The notes beneath the pieces were generated by a model. That model was not told the origin of the DNA, ran no database searches, and saw only the letters and a list, made by a program, of their open reading frames with translations. Below are positions 23,681 to 32,872 of a DNA stretch of 64,000 nucleotides, in pieces. Source of the DNA: Acidobacteriaceae bacterium. Lineage in GTDB: Bacteria > Acidobacteriota > Terriglobia > Bryobacterales > Bryobacteraceae. The translations under genes were made by a program, and so were the position numbers. Where the stretch lies: positions 123,963-187,962 of the forward strand of contig JAFAYL010000047.1 in the NCBI GenBank assembly GCA_019240405.1. The letters run 5' to 3'. Each line of letters opens with the position of its first letter. The first letter of the stretch is position 1.

Positions 23681-25740
23681 TCACCAAACTCTGCACGCGT
23701 TCACACGCATCATTGGCTGGCCCGGTTTGCAGCTGAAGGCTTGCCCGAATTCCGGTAGATCGGAAACAACTCCATTAATACGGTATTGGTCGGGTGAATG
23801 CGGATCCACAGTGGCTCGCATGCGTTTGAGCTCCTGATGTTCATCGCCGCAAGCCCATTGCGCCATGCCGATGAAAAAGCGTTGATCCGGTGTAAGGCCG
23901 TCCACTTGCTGAAGATTCTTATTCGCCGCCGCATGCTTCCATGCGATGTAGGCGAGCAGCGTGCCACCGAGATCCGCAACATCCTCGCCCGAAGTCAGGC
24001 TGCTGTTGATTTTGATATCGTCGATGATCGTGTACTGCGCGTACTGGTTTCGTACGCATGAAATGCGCTCGTCGAATTGCTTGGCGTCTGCCGCCGTCCA
24101 CCAATCCTTCAAATTTCCATGCGCGTCAAACTGTCTCCCTTCGTCATCGAACCCATGTGTCAGCTCGTGGCCGATGGTTGCGCCTGTATTGCCATAATTG
24201 GGCGCGTCGTCCATTTTGGGGTCATACAGAGGTGGCTGCAACACGCCCGCCGGAAAGTTGATATCGTTCATTTGCGGCTTATAGTAGGCGTCTACAGTGG
24301 GCGGAGTCATGCCCCACTCGCCGCGACCACGGGTTTACCGATCTTCGCTAGCTGTCGGCGCTCTTCGAACGCCGATGCACGGCTGACGTTTCCTAAGAAA
24401 TCATCAGGCGTGATTTGCACGGAGCTGTAGTCGCGCCATTTGTCGGGGTAGCCGATTTTATTTACCACGGCATGCAGCTTTTCGAGCGCGCGCTGTTTGG
24501 TAGGCTCGCTCATCCAAGTGAGATCTTTAATGTCGCGGCCCATCTCGGCTTCGATCTCCTGAGTCATTTTCAACGCGTCCTGCTTGGTTTGGGGAGAAAA
24601 TGTTTTTGCTACGAAATTTTGGCCGAGCGCTTCGCCGAGATCCTGATCGACAAGCCGTGTACATGTCTTCCAGCGAGGCGGCATTTGCTGAACACCTTGC
24701 AAATAACGGCTGTAATAATCGAAACTCTCCTCAACGAACTTAGAGGAGAGATAGGGCGCCTCTGAATGCACGAGATGCCAGCGTAGATAGGCCTTCCACG
24801 CAGGAAGGGCTTGATTACGTAGTTCATTGTTGAGCTCATCGAAGAACTTCGGCTCTTCGACGTTCAATTGCTCAAATTGCGGCGCGGGAATCACGTCTAA
24901 ATAAGCGTCCCAATTAAAGGCAGGAACCATGTGGAGGAGATCGTCTCGGGAAATTTTGTGCTTCAAATTATAGGGATTCCGCTTCTCTACGCGAGTTAGG
25001 GAGGCCTTGGCAAGAGCGGTTTCGATTGCCATGACGCTTTGGGCGTCAGTTTGAGCATCCGTTGCGGATTCCCCGATCAACTCGAGCATGCGCTGAACAT
25101 GCTGAGAATATCTTTGCCGGATCTCCTGAGATTTCGGATCCGTCTTCGTGTAACAGTCGCGATCCGGCAACCCCAGGCCGCCAGCTTCCGCAAAAGCGAT
25201 TACCTGAGACGAGTTATCGAAGTCTTGGCTCGATTCGAAGCCGAACAGCACGCCTCGATCGACGCCGTTCTTGTGTTGCTCGCCAATATAGGCCCCCAGA
25301 TCGTTTATCGATTTGAGCTTGGCGATTTTCTCAAGCATTGGCTGAAGCGGCTGAATCCCTGCTTGCTCGATAGCGGCCTCATCCATGCAGGAGTGAAAGA
25401 AATCGCCGATCTTTTGTTCATTCGGGCTGCGCGAGGCGTTTGCGCGCGCGGCTTGTTCGAGAATGCCCCACAAGAAACGCTGGTTTTCATCCGCCAATTT
25501 TGTATAGACATTCCATCGGGCTTGGTCCGGCGGAATCGGATTCAGCTTGTTCCAGTTGCCGCACGCATAGCGATAGAAATCAGTACACGGATCAGCGGTT
25601 TTGTCAACAAATCTCGCATCGAGACTAGGAGTGTAAGGAAGCGCGGTTAGCGGCTTTTCATCCGACTTTTGTTGAGCGTTGAGCTGAGTTGTGATCAGAA
25701 TGGCGTACGCGCTCGCGGTAACGATCCATGAGATGCGCAT
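23681..25740 (-). pseudogene. M13-family (neprilysin/PepO-like) metallopeptidase interrupted by one frameshift
   Basis: An exported zinc endopeptidase of about 690 residues read in two frames. The 5' part (25740 to about 24327) has a signal peptide (RISWIVTASAYAILITTQLNA), the M13 opening PCTDFYRYACGNWNKLNPIP and the long helical N-domain. The 3' part has GNTGATIGHELTHGFDDEG (HExxH zinc site), SGEDVADLGG (third ligand) and the family ending CRVW. The frames meet at GTGGTCGCGG. One extra A between 24326 and 24327 would restore P-V-D-R-G-E-W-G-M-T, the expected family sequence. Nothing else is damaged, so this is a very recent mutation or a sequencing error. GTG 25776 is an upstream alternative start. 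Confidence 0.85.
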
Positions 25741-25772
25741 CAATTCGATTGTGGCAGGTCCTGATGCGTCTC

Positions 25773-26087
25773 TCACACCTGCTCTCGGAGCCAGGCTAAA
25801 TACTTCTCTGAGCCGTCGATGATGGGCAGCGCAACGATTTCCGGCGTATCGTAGGTGTGCAATTCGGCCAGCCTATCTCTCACCGCCGGGAAATGCTCAC
25901 GAGTCGTCTTGATCAGGATAAGAATCTCCTGAGCGGTCTCGATTTTGTCTTGCCAGCGGTAGACACTTTGGAGCGGCGGCAACACGTTAGCGCAAGCGGC
26001 CAGGCGTTCCTCAATGACCGCATTCGCTATTTTTAGCGCCTCGTTTTCTTTACCGCATGTACAAAGCACAACGACAGCATCATTCAT
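25773..26087 (-). CDS. cutA: CutA1 divalent-ion tolerance protein
   Basis: A 104-residue trimeric ferredoxin-like protein of the CutA1 family, linked to copper tolerance and found in almost all phyla. Signature segments are LAACANVLPPLQSVYRWQDKIE (read as LAACANVLPP and SVYRWQDKIE), ILILIKTTREHFPAVRDRL and HTYDTPEIVALPI. The gene stands divergently from the FtsB-like gene. The downstream M13 peptidase begins within or just after its stop. Confidence 0.95.
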   Translation of the reverse strand: MNDAVVVLCTCGKENEALKIANAVIEERLAACANVLPPLQSVYRWQDKIETAQEILILIKTTREHFPAVRDRLAELHTYDTPEIVALPIIDGSEKYLAWLREQV

Positions 26088-26155
26088 AAAAATAGATTTT
26101 CACTGGACCTTTCCGTAAAACAAGTTTATAAAGATATGTAAGGGAATACTTTAAC

Positions 26156-26497
26156 GTGTTACGCTGCATTCTTCGCCCTGTTGCCGCTGTCGCCGCGCTG
26201 GTTGGGCTAGCTGCTTACGCAGCGATTATGTTGCGCGGCCCGCAAGGGCTCGCTGCGCTGACTGAGAAGCGGCGTCAGCTTCGCGCCCTGGAAGAAGAAA
26301 ACGCGACTCTCCGACGCAATATTGAAGCGAAGAAGCAACGGATCGAGAGATTGAAACGTGATCCAAAAACGCAGGAGCTCGAAATACGGAAGCGGCTGAA
26401 ACTGCAGCGAGAAGGCGAAACATCGTTTGTGCTGCCAGACCAGCCAAATGCCCCGGCGGCGTCAGAGCATTCCGCTAGCGGGGTCGAGCCCAAATAG
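26156..26497 (+). CDS. FtsB/DivIC-like septum formation protein
   Basis: A 113-residue protein with an N-terminal membrane helix (about 6-27), followed by a coiled coil (LTEKRRQLRALEEENATLRR, then KKQRIERLKRD) and the DivIC hallmark IRKRLKLQREGETSFVLP, in which the E-x-x-x-R-x-x-L-x-L-x-x-x-G-E pattern is clear. FtsB and DivIC bridge the FtsQ and FtsL divisome complex. The start is GTG 26156 with AAGGGA about 10 bases upstream. The Ala/Ser-rich tail is dispensable-looking. Confidence 0.85.
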   Translation: MLRCILRPVAAVAALVGLAAYAAIMLRGPQGLAALTEKRRQLRALEEENATLRRNIEAKKQRIERLKRDPKTQELEIRKRLKLQREGETSFVLPDQPNAPAASEHSASGVEPK

Positions 26498-26561
26498 ATT
26501 TTCGAGCTGACGCAAAAAGGAGATCGCGAGTTCGTGGAGATTGTGTGGTAACAGGAAACGT

Positions 26562-26834
26562 ATGTCGGTTTACGAGGAACGCAAGAGCGAACTAGAACGC
26601 TACGAGTTCATGATGGGACGCGAGCGTGGACGGCTCGCAGTGACGCTCGATTGCATTACAGATGCGATGGTGTTAGTGGGGCAACATGGCGTGTACTGTC
26701 AAAGCGTGCGCCAACTTGGTAGGCCGGCGATGGACGTACAGCTAATTTCGAAGAGCCTTGCAGACGCGAAGGAATTGATTACCAGCGTACTCGAAGGAAT
26801 GAGCTCTGGGGAAGAAGCGAAGCAAGAGGGCTAG
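26562..26834 (+). CDS. hypothetical small protein
   Basis: About 90 residues, not recognised. The ATG at 26562 has AGGA five bases upstream and is preferred over an in-frame TTG at 26541. The N-terminus is highly charged (SVYEERKSELERYEFMMGRE), then GRLAVTLDCITDAMVLVGQHG and a short helix ending in Glu/Lys. It follows the FtsB-like gene by 64 bp and may share its mRNA. No membrane helix or signal peptide is seen. Confidence 0.5.
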   Translation: MSVYEERKSELERYEFMMGRERGRLAVTLDCITDAMVLVGQHGVYCQSVRQLGRPAMDVQLISKSLADAKELITSVLEGMSSGEEAKQEG

Positions 26835-26860
26835 GGCGACTTTACAGGGGCGCCAAAGGG

Positions 26861-27811
26861 TTAAACGCGCGAAGGGCTCGCGCCAAACCTGATTCGAGAA
26901 ATTGCAGCAGTGCGAGCGCGCGTCCAGCGCCCGGCACGCTCCAGGTCTGCCGGATCGACGAACAACACGTAAGCCGATATCATTTCCCACTGAAACATGG
27001 GAACGTTGAGAGCGTATTCGAGAGTCAAATGAAATAAGACCCCAGCAATCAGCAGCGGGTAGCGCAGCTCCTTAAACCAAATGAGAACCCCGAGAGAAAA
27101 TTCGAGGGCAAGGGTCAGCCAACTGCCTACCTTCGTGAATATGGGACTTTGGAACAAGCCAGGAATGGGCAACCGGTGAATTTCATCGAGATGGTTCAGG
27201 TAGTAGAGAGCCGTGCCATTTACCCACGGCGCGCCCATCGACTTCCACCAGAAGGCAAAGAAATAGACGAACGATAGCTGCAACTGGATCATGCGCTGCG
27301 CCCATGGACTCCTCGACGCGATCTCCAGGCCTTCCCTGCCCTTGCGCACTCGAAGGATACGATCCACGGATAAGGCCGCCCCCGCGGGTGCAAAGATGAG
27401 AAAAAATCCGGCAATACGCAGAAACGTGTCCCCGGCGTGAAAGGCAAAAAGATTCCTTTCGTTAATGGAAGCGAGACAAAGAAAAGTAGCGATGCTACTG
27501 AGCCGGGTCAGAAAACCGATTGCCACAAAAGCTGCCCAGATGAGCCCAACCCAAAATATCGCTTCGGACCAGCGATCGTTTTGAGGAATTACGGTGAACA
27601 AATTCAATCGAATCCCGGGTTCCACTTTGTACATCGTCGATAAGCTCATCCAGGCGTGCACGCCGAACCACGCCAACCAGTCGGGCCAGAGCAGCAGCAG
27701 ATTCGCAATGACCAGGATTCCGTAAAGAATGCGGAACGAAGCGATGGGAAGAGGAGACTTGGGTTGGAAAAAGAATTGATTCCAGCATTCGGCGAATGCC
27801 CGCAGGCTCAC
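26861..27811 (-). CDS. HTTM-domain membrane protein (gamma-carboxylase-like)
   Basis: A 316-residue polytopic protein starting at GTG 27811, with about seven membrane helices. Segments such as PLPIASFRILYGILVIANLL, INERNLFAFHAGDTFLRI and YFFAFWWKSMGAPWVNGTAL are typical of HTTM proteins related to vitamin K-dependent gamma-carboxylase. Bacterial functions are mostly unknown. It overlaps the upstream partner gene by four bases (GTGA), and the two are probably one functional unit. Confidence 0.82.
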   Translation of the reverse strand: MSLRAFAECWNQFFFQPKSPLPIASFRILYGILVIANLLLLWPDWLAWFGVHAWMSLSTMYKVEPGIRLNLFTVIPQNDRWSEAIFWVGLIWAAFVAIGFLTRLSSIATFLCLASINERNLFAFHAGDTFLRIAGFFLIFAPAGAALSVDRILRVRKGREGLEIASRSPWAQRMIQLQLSFVYFFAFWWKSMGAPWVNGTALYYLNHLDEIHRLPIPGLFQSPIFTKVGSWLTLALEFSLGVLIWFKELRYPLLIAGVLFHLTLEYALNVPMFQWEMISAYVLFVDPADLERAGRWTRARTAAISRIRFGASPSRV

Positions 27812-28314
27812 TTGAGATCCTCAGGCTTAACGTTGTACTCGAAAAAGATTCGGGCACGCGATGGCTCGGGGCGGTAGGATCCGTCAGGGCGCGGCACGAT
27901 ATCGGACCAGTATCGGATCAGCATTACGATTGCGGGCGGATTCGAAGGGTCTTCTTCATTCAATCGGGCAATGCGGCGAGCGGCATCCGGCCAGAGCGCG
28001 GCGTTTGAATCTACTTGGAGATTCTCGACATACTTGCGGTAGCGCTCACGGTAATAGCGCTCGGTTAAGCCGAGTTGCTCCATTCGGGGGAATTTCCAAT
28101 TGTGAATGCGGCCGTCTTTATAGATGACCGCGGCTTCCACATACGCGTTTACGGATCTCGGCTCAGGAGCAAACATATCCCAGCCCTGAAAGAGACCTGA
28201 CCAGAACATGTAGGGGCGGATCAAACCCTTGAATTCAGCGATTAGCGGAGTCTCCATAGGTATGCACCAGACGGTTATCGCGAGAATGTGAAACAGGAGA
28301 AAGGCGCTAATCAC
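27808..28314 (-). CDS. HTTM-partner membrane-anchored protein
   Basis: A 168-residue protein starting at GTG 28314. One N-terminal membrane helix (about 1-18) precedes a soluble domain with the segment YMFWSGLFQGWDMFAPEPRS and the sequence AAVIYKDGRIHNWKFPRMEQ. The combination W-x-M-F-A-P-x-P is familiar from proteins encoded beside HTTM genes. The C-terminal domain has EEDPSNPPAIVMLIRYWSDI. It is translationally coupled to the HTTM gene. The function is unknown. Confidence 0.7.
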   Translation of the reverse strand: MISAFLLFHILAITVWCIPMETPLIAEFKGLIRPYMFWSGLFQGWDMFAPEPRSVNAYVEAAVIYKDGRIHNWKFPRMEQLGLTERYYRERYRKYVENLQVDSNAALWPDAARRIARLNEEDPSNPPAIVMLIRYWSDIVPRPDGSYRPEPSRARIFFEYNVKPEDLK

Positions 28315-28337
28315 GATTCGGGCGGCCCGGCGCGCAA

Positions 28338-28970
28338 TTAAAGGTTTTGGAGAAATGGATTCTGCTCCTTTTCTCTGCCGATTGTGGTATTCGGACCGTG
28401 ACCGGGGATCACAAGAGTATGATCGGGCAGCTCAAAAAGCCTTGTTTTTATCGAGGAAAGAATCAGGCGGGTATTGCCTCCTGGAAGATCTGTCCTGCCA
28501 ATCGAATCGCGAAACAGAGTGTCGCCGGCTATGAGCTTGTTTTCCTCTGGTATCCATACGCTGATACTGCCCTGTGTGTGGCCTGGCGTATGCATGAGGT
28601 TGAATGTGGCACAGCCCAACTGCAAAACTGTCCCATCTCCAGCCTCAGCGTCGATCTCGGTTTTGGGCGGTGTGTCGACACCAAGCCACTGGGCCTGAAT
28701 ATCGAGTGAGTCCAACAGTTCCTTATCGCGATCATTCAGATATACCGGAGCTCCCGTGAGAGCACGTAATTTATGCGCGCCTGCGACATGGTCGATATGG
28801 CCATGTGTGATTACGATTGCCTTGACCTTGAGACTGTGATCGCGGAGAACCTGCTCAATGTGCTCGATTTCCGCTCCCGGATCGATGACGATAGCTTCGC
28901 GCGTTTGCTCATCACCGAAGATGGAGCAGTTGCACTGCAGTAGGCCGACCGGCAAAATGACGTGAATCAT
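28338..28970 (-). CDS. MBL-fold metallohydrolase (YcbL/glyoxalase II-like)
   Basis: A 210-residue beta-lactamase-fold hydrolase. The frame extends upstream, but the homologous start is ATG 28970 (MIHVILPVGLLQCNC). The zinc motif THGHIDHVAGA (HxHxDH), the His in MHTPGHTQGS, the Asp in LIAGDTLF and the final His in VIPGHGPNT are all present. DSIGRTDLPGG is typical of glyoxalase II-like or persulfide-dioxygenase relatives. It lies 23 bp upstream of the HTTM partner gene on the same strand. The thioesterase gene is 22 bp further upstream. Confidence 0.88.
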   Translation of the reverse strand: MIHVILPVGLLQCNCSIFGDEQTREAIVIDPGAEIEHIEQVLRDHSLKVKAIVITHGHIDHVAGAHKLRALTGAPVYLNDRDKELLDSLDIQAQWLGVDTPPKTEIDAEAGDGTVLQLGCATFNLMHTPGHTQGSISVWIPEENKLIAGDTLFRDSIGRTDLPGGNTRLILSSIKTRLFELPDHTLVIPGHGPNTTIGREKEQNPFLQNL

Positions 28971-28992
28971 ACGAACCCAAGTCCTGATGGCT

Positions 28993-29418
28993 TCACCCGA
29001 TCCGCAACACTTCGCGGTATTGATCGGGCAAGCGTACCGGACGCCATTCCCGGTTGAGCCAAATGTGACGGGTTGAGCCTTGGGCGAGCAGTCTGTCGGA
29101 CCCGGCAGAGCGTATTTGATATGCAAACTCTATCGTCCGAGAGCTTGCGTTCACCACCTCCGTTTGGACGACGATCTCTTCGTCATAACGCGCCGGATAC
29201 AAGTAGTGGCATGTAGCATCGATCACGGAAAGAAACAGTCCCTCAGTTTGCTCCAGCTCTTTGTAATTGAAGCCGCGCTCGCGTACCAGTTCGACGCGGC
29301 CGATTTCCATCCAAACGAAATAATTCGAGTAATACACGACTCCCATTTGATCGGTTTCCGCATAGCGGACGCGAATCCGCGTACGATGCTTGTGGGAGCC
29401 GGGGATTGGATGGTGCAA
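28993..29418 (-). CDS. YbgC/FadM-type acyl-CoA thioesterase
   Basis: Hot-dog-fold 4-hydroxybenzoyl-CoA-thioesterase family enzyme, about 141 residues. The active-site segment RVRYAETDQMGVVYYSNYF carries the catalytic Asp. RVELVRERGF and GSTRHIWLNREWRPVRLP follow as in YbgC proteins. I chose TTG 29418 because AGAGGGA stands five bases before it. The open frame reaches a TTG at 29478 that would add 20 residues with no match to the family. It is probably a housekeeping thioesterase. Confidence 0.82.
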   Translation of the reverse strand: MHHPIPGSHKHRTRIRVRYAETDQMGVVYYSNYFVWMEIGRVELVRERGFNYKELEQTEGLFLSVIDATCHYLYPARYDEEIVVQTEVVNASSRTIEFAYQIRSAGSDRLLAQGSTRHIWLNREWRPVRLPDQYREVLRIG

Positions 29419-29568
29419 AAGATTCCCTCTTGGTTTGAATATAACGGGAGCAATGAGTAGAGTACTATGGCGCGGCAAGCAGCGAAAAGGGAAACGAGGC
29501 GTATAGGCTAAACGTTAGATGGGTTACCGCGCTGAAATGCGACGAGTCAAAAAACCCGCTCTATAGAG

Positions 29569-31782
29569 ATGGCCACCGACTCCAAGATCTCTACAGCCTC
29601 CAAGGTGGTGGTGGCGACCACCGTCGCGCTCTCATTCATCAGCTATTGGCGGGGCGCGGCAATTGTCTTAAGCGATCTCGCATCCTCGATGTTCTATGCC
29701 GGAGGTATCGCGGAGCAAGCGATTGGCAATTCCGCAGCCTGGTACGTGCTCGGGGTAATGATATTTAGTTTCGCTGTGCGCTCCGTCTATATGGAGAGCT
29801 GCGGAATGTTTGTCCGCGGCGGCGTGTATGTAGTCGTGCGCGACAGCATGGGTCCGTTTGTAGCGCGGCTCTCCGTCTCTTCGCTTGTTTTCGATTACAT
29901 TTTGACCGGCCCGATCAGCGTAGTCAGCGCAGGGCAGTACTTAGGACGGCTGATTAACGAAATTTCGGGCTTCTCCCACCAAAACCTGCATCTTGATCCG
30001 AACACATTCGCCGCCTTCTTTGCTGTGCTCGTGACGATCTACTTCTGGTGGAGCAATATCAAGGGCATTCACGAATCGAGTTATGCAGCCCTTAAGATCA
30101 TGCAGATCACCACCGTGATGGTAGTCGCACTGTTGATCTGGTGTCCCTTAACGATTCTGCTTGAAGGGAAATGGCAATTACCGACCTCTCCCTTGCCGAG
30201 GAATCTCGTGTTCACAAACGAATCGTTGGGATGGTTTAAGGGAACGATTTGGCCGACGATTCCGGTTGTGGCCATCATCATTGCGTTCGGCCACTCATTG
30301 CTATCGATGAGCGGCTTCGAAACGCTGGCTCAGGTTTATCGGGAGATCGCCCACCCGAAGTTAAAGAACCTAAAGATCACGGGCAATATCGTCTGCTTCT
30401 ACGCGATCTTTTCTACCGGTGTGATCACGCTCTTTGCCGCGATGATCATTCCGAATGATATCCGGAAAACCTATGTCGATAACTTGATTGGCGGCCTCGC
30501 TATGAATCTGGCGGGACCTCAGATCCTGCGGCTTGGGTTCCACATCTTTGTCGTGATTGTAGGCGTGCTAATTCTCTCAGGCGCCGTTAACACATCTCTC
30601 ATTGGGGCGAACGGAGTGTTGAATCGCGTCGCAGAAGATGGCGTGCTCCTGGATTGGTTCAGAAGGCCACATGCAAAATACGGCACGACGTACCGAATCA
30701 TCAATCTGATCACGGTATTACAGCTCGTAACGATCATTTTGAGCCGGGGCGACGTTTATCTGTTAGGAGAGGCCTACGCGTTTGGCGTTGTTTGGAGCTT
30801 CACGCTGAAAGCTCTTGGTGTTCTCGTGCTGAGGTTCCAGCGAAAAGACCAGGAATACAAAGTTCCCTTAAACCTTCACATCGGCGGAACCGAAATCCCA
30901 GTGGGACTGGCTGTGACGACGACAATTTTGCTTGCTACTGCCGTGGCGAATCTATTCTCGAAGCAGTATGCGACCATCTACGGGGTCAGCTTCACCATCG
31001 CGTTCTTCATCGTATTTACGATTTCTGAGCGCGTGAATTCCAAAAAGCACCAGAAACGGCGCGAGGGATCGCTCGAAGAGTTTAATCTGGAGCAGCAACC
31101 GAGCGTTGATCCAAAATCCGTTCACGCGCGGCCGGGATGCATTCTGGTGGCGGTTCGCAATGCAGACAACATGCAGCACCTCAGGCGTACTCTGCAGAAG
31201 GCAGACCTGCGACGAAATGACATTGTCGTGATGACGGTTCGATCGCAGTCACCGGACAGTGAATATGACCTGAAACAAGATCAGATGTTCGGTCTGGACG
31301 AGAAAGCTCTTTTTTCCGCGGTGGTCACAATGGCGGAAAAGGAAGGAAAGCATGTCGAGCTGTTGGTTGCGCCCGGCTCTGATCCGTTTGAAGCACTTGT
31401 TCAAGCTGCGAATCAACTGAAGGTCTCGCGGCTCGTCACGGGTGTTTCTCCCCGGATGTCGACAGATGGGCTGGCGCGCAGAATCGGTTTAGCGTGGGAG
31501 CGCCTCCTCGAGCCGAGGCATGCCTTCTCACTGGAGATCATTACGCCTGGGCGCCCATCAACATACGTCAATCTTGGCCCCCACCCACCCCGCCTTTGGC
31601 CCGAAGATATCGATAAGCTGCACAATCTCTGGCTGAAACTAAGCGAAGATGAGGCACTAGGCGCAAATCTTCACCATCGGGATGTAGTCGGGCTGGCGCT
31701 TCGCAAGCTGGAACAGGAACTCGCGGGTCCGGAGCGGGAAGACCTGGTGCGAAGACTGCGGGAAGAGCTACGACGCCACTGA
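29569..31782 (+). CDS. APC-family permease with C-terminal universal-stress-like domain
   Basis: A 737-residue fusion. The first about 490 residues form an amino-acid/polyamine/cation permease with about 12 helices: SFISYWRGAAIVLSDLASSM, then IAEQAIGNSAAW and FGHSLLSMSGFETLAQVY. The later FRRPHAKYGTTYRIINLITV is a typical TM8-9 link. From about 525 on (RPGCILVAVRNADNMQHL, VVMTVRSQSPDSEY, KEGKHVELLVAPGSDPFEAL) the fold suits a UspA-like domain. Such fusions are known in the cationic amino-acid/APC group and allow cytosolic control. The substrate is unknown. No regulator is adjacent. Confidence 0.85.
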   Translation: MATDSKISTASKVVVATTVALSFISYWRGAAIVLSDLASSMFYAGGIAEQAIGNSAAWYVLGVMIFSFAVRSVYMESCGMFVRGGVYVVVRDSMGPFVARLSVSSLVFDYILTGPISVVSAGQYLGRLINEISGFSHQNLHLDPNTFAAFFAVLVTIYFWWSNIKGIHESSYAALKIMQITTVMVVALLIWCPLTILLEGKWQLPTSPLPRNLVFTNESLGWFKGTIWPTIPVVAIIIAFGHSLLSMSGFETLAQVYREIAHPKLKNLKITGNIVCFYAIFSTGVITLFAAMIIPNDIRKTYVDNLIGGLAMNLAGPQILRLGFHIFVVIVGVLILSGAVNTSLIGANGVLNRVAEDGVLLDWFRRPHAKYGTTYRIINLITVLQLVTIILSRGDVYLLGEAYAFGVVWSFTLKALGVLVLRFQRKDQEYKVPLNLHIGGTEIPVGLAVTTTILLATAVANLFSKQYATIYGVSFTIAFFIVFTISERVNSKKHQKRREGSLEEFNLEQQPSVDPKSVHARPGCILVAVRNADNMQHLRRTLQKADLRRNDIVVMTVRSQSPDSEYDLKQDQMFGLDEKALFSAVVTMAEKEGKHVELLVAPGSDPFEALVQAANQLKVSRLVTGVSPRMSTDGLARRIGLAWERLLEPRHAFSLEIITPGRPSTYVNLGPHPPRLWPEDIDKLHNLWLKLSEDEALGANLHHRDVVGLALRKLEQELAGPEREDLVRRLREELRRH

Positions 31783-31803
31783 GGGGGCCAGGGCGCGCCC
31801 CCT
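31782..31803. terminator. GC-rich hairpin between convergent genes
   Basis: AGGGGGC (31782-31788) and GCCCCCT (31797-31803) form a 7-bp stem with an 8-nt loop overlapping the end of the permease gene. No T-run follows on either strand, so it may stabilise a 3' end or serve Rho-dependent termination rather than act as an intrinsic terminator. Confidence 0.4.
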
Positions 31804-31813
31804 AAGGACGCGC

Positions 31814-32032
31814 TTACCCCTCTGTTAAGAAAGTCTCGCCTTGCAGCTCGCTTCTGAAGTCCATCTCAGCGCACTGAAGAAGCTGGGTAGCTTCGGTTTC
31901 GTCTTGCGCAATGAACAGCAAGATGTCGGCAATGGCATCGCTGGCGGCCGCGTATGGATCTCCCCCGCTAATGGACCGGTATTTCTTGATGATCTCCTCA
32001 GCTCTTCGCTTGCGTTGTTGAAGGGTGGTCAT
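31814..32032 (-). CDS. hypothetical small helical protein
   Basis: A 72-residue acidic protein that I do not recognise. It is almost wholly helical (RRAEEIIKKYRSIS, AASDAIADILLFIAQDETEA, QLLQCAEMDFRSEL) with no membrane segment. It is convergent with the permease gene and divergent from the molybdopterin fusion. There is no ribosome-binding site of note before ATG 32032. The coding pattern looks genuine because amphipathic spacing is maintained throughout. Confidence 0.5.
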   Translation of the reverse strand: MTTLQQRKRRAEEIIKKYRSISGGDPYAAASDAIADILLFIAQDETEATQLLQCAEMDFRSELQGETFLTEG

Positions 32033-32143
32033 AGGGCGATCGATCGAAGCGTCAGGAAATGCGCCCCTTCCTGGTAGCCAATTATAGAATTCTTGTTTTG
32101 CATGGATTCCACGGAGTCGTTTCCGGCTGGTACGATTTTGGGC

Positions 32144-32872
32144 ATGCGCGTAAGGATATTGTTCTTCGGGATCCTAAAAGACATCGTGGGGCGATCCGAA
32201 GAGCTGGTGAATGTCGAGCCCGATTCTACGATCGGAAGCCTCTTTGATGCTTATTCAGCGGAGTTCGAAACCCTGCGCGATAAGCGTCCGTCGTTATTGT
32301 TTGCGCGCAACCGGGAGTTTGTAAAGCCGGACGTGAAGCTGGCCGATAATGACGAGATTGCATTCCTACCTCCGGTCAGCGGGGGCATTGGCGAAGCGAT
32401 TTGCCCTCCCGAAGGACATATATTTGCGATCACGCGGAAGCCAATTGATTCCCAGGCGTTAGCTCGCCGAGTGCAAAGGCCGGAAGACGGGGCAGTAGTG
32501 ATTTTTGAAGGTGTGGTCCGGAATAACACGAATGGACGGCAGACAACATACCTCGAATATGAGTGCTACGAGCAAATGGCGCTTGAACAAATGAAACGAA
32601 TTGGGCTCGAGGTAGCGACTCAGTTTCCGATTGGGTGCCTGGGGATGATTCATCGCATGGGCAAATTGCAAATTGGGGAGGCGAGTGTTGCCGTCATAGC
32701 GACGGCTCCGCACCGCAGATCGGCTTTTGAAGCGGCGCTCGAAGGAATCAATCGATTGAAACGCGAGGTGCCGATCTGGAAAAAAGAATTCTTCGCGGAC
32801 GGTGCCCTGTGGGTTGAGGGTGAGTGGGACGAAAAGCTGATCCAAGATTCAACGGGACATGGTGCGCCGTAG
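32144..32872 (+). CDS. moaX: MoaD-MoaE fusion, molybdopterin synthase (MoaX-like)
   Basis: A single polypeptide of 242 residues carrying both subunits of molybdopterin synthase. The frame is open from 32093, but MoaD homology begins at ATG 32144 (MRVRILFFGILKDIVG). The MoaD part ends in FLPPVSGG at residues 74-81, the diglycine that must be freed to form the thiocarboxylate. The MoaE part (about 90-235) has DGAVVIFEGVVRNNTNGR, YECYEQMALEQM, RMGKLQIGEASV, the RRSAFEAALEGINRLK segment and the active-site VPIWKKEFF. As in mycobacterial MoaX, cleavage after Gly81 is expected. The VWA gene start lies inside its 3' end. Confidence 0.93.
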   Translation: MRVRILFFGILKDIVGRSEELVNVEPDSTIGSLFDAYSAEFETLRDKRPSLLFARNREFVKPDVKLADNDEIAFLPPVSGGIGEAICPPEGHIFAITRKPIDSQALARRVQRPEDGAVVIFEGVVRNNTNGRQTTYLEYECYEQMALEQMKRIGLEVATQFPIGCLGMIHRMGKLQIGEASVAVIATAPHRRSAFEAALEGINRLKREVPIWKKEFFADGALWVEGEWDEKLIQDSTGHGAP

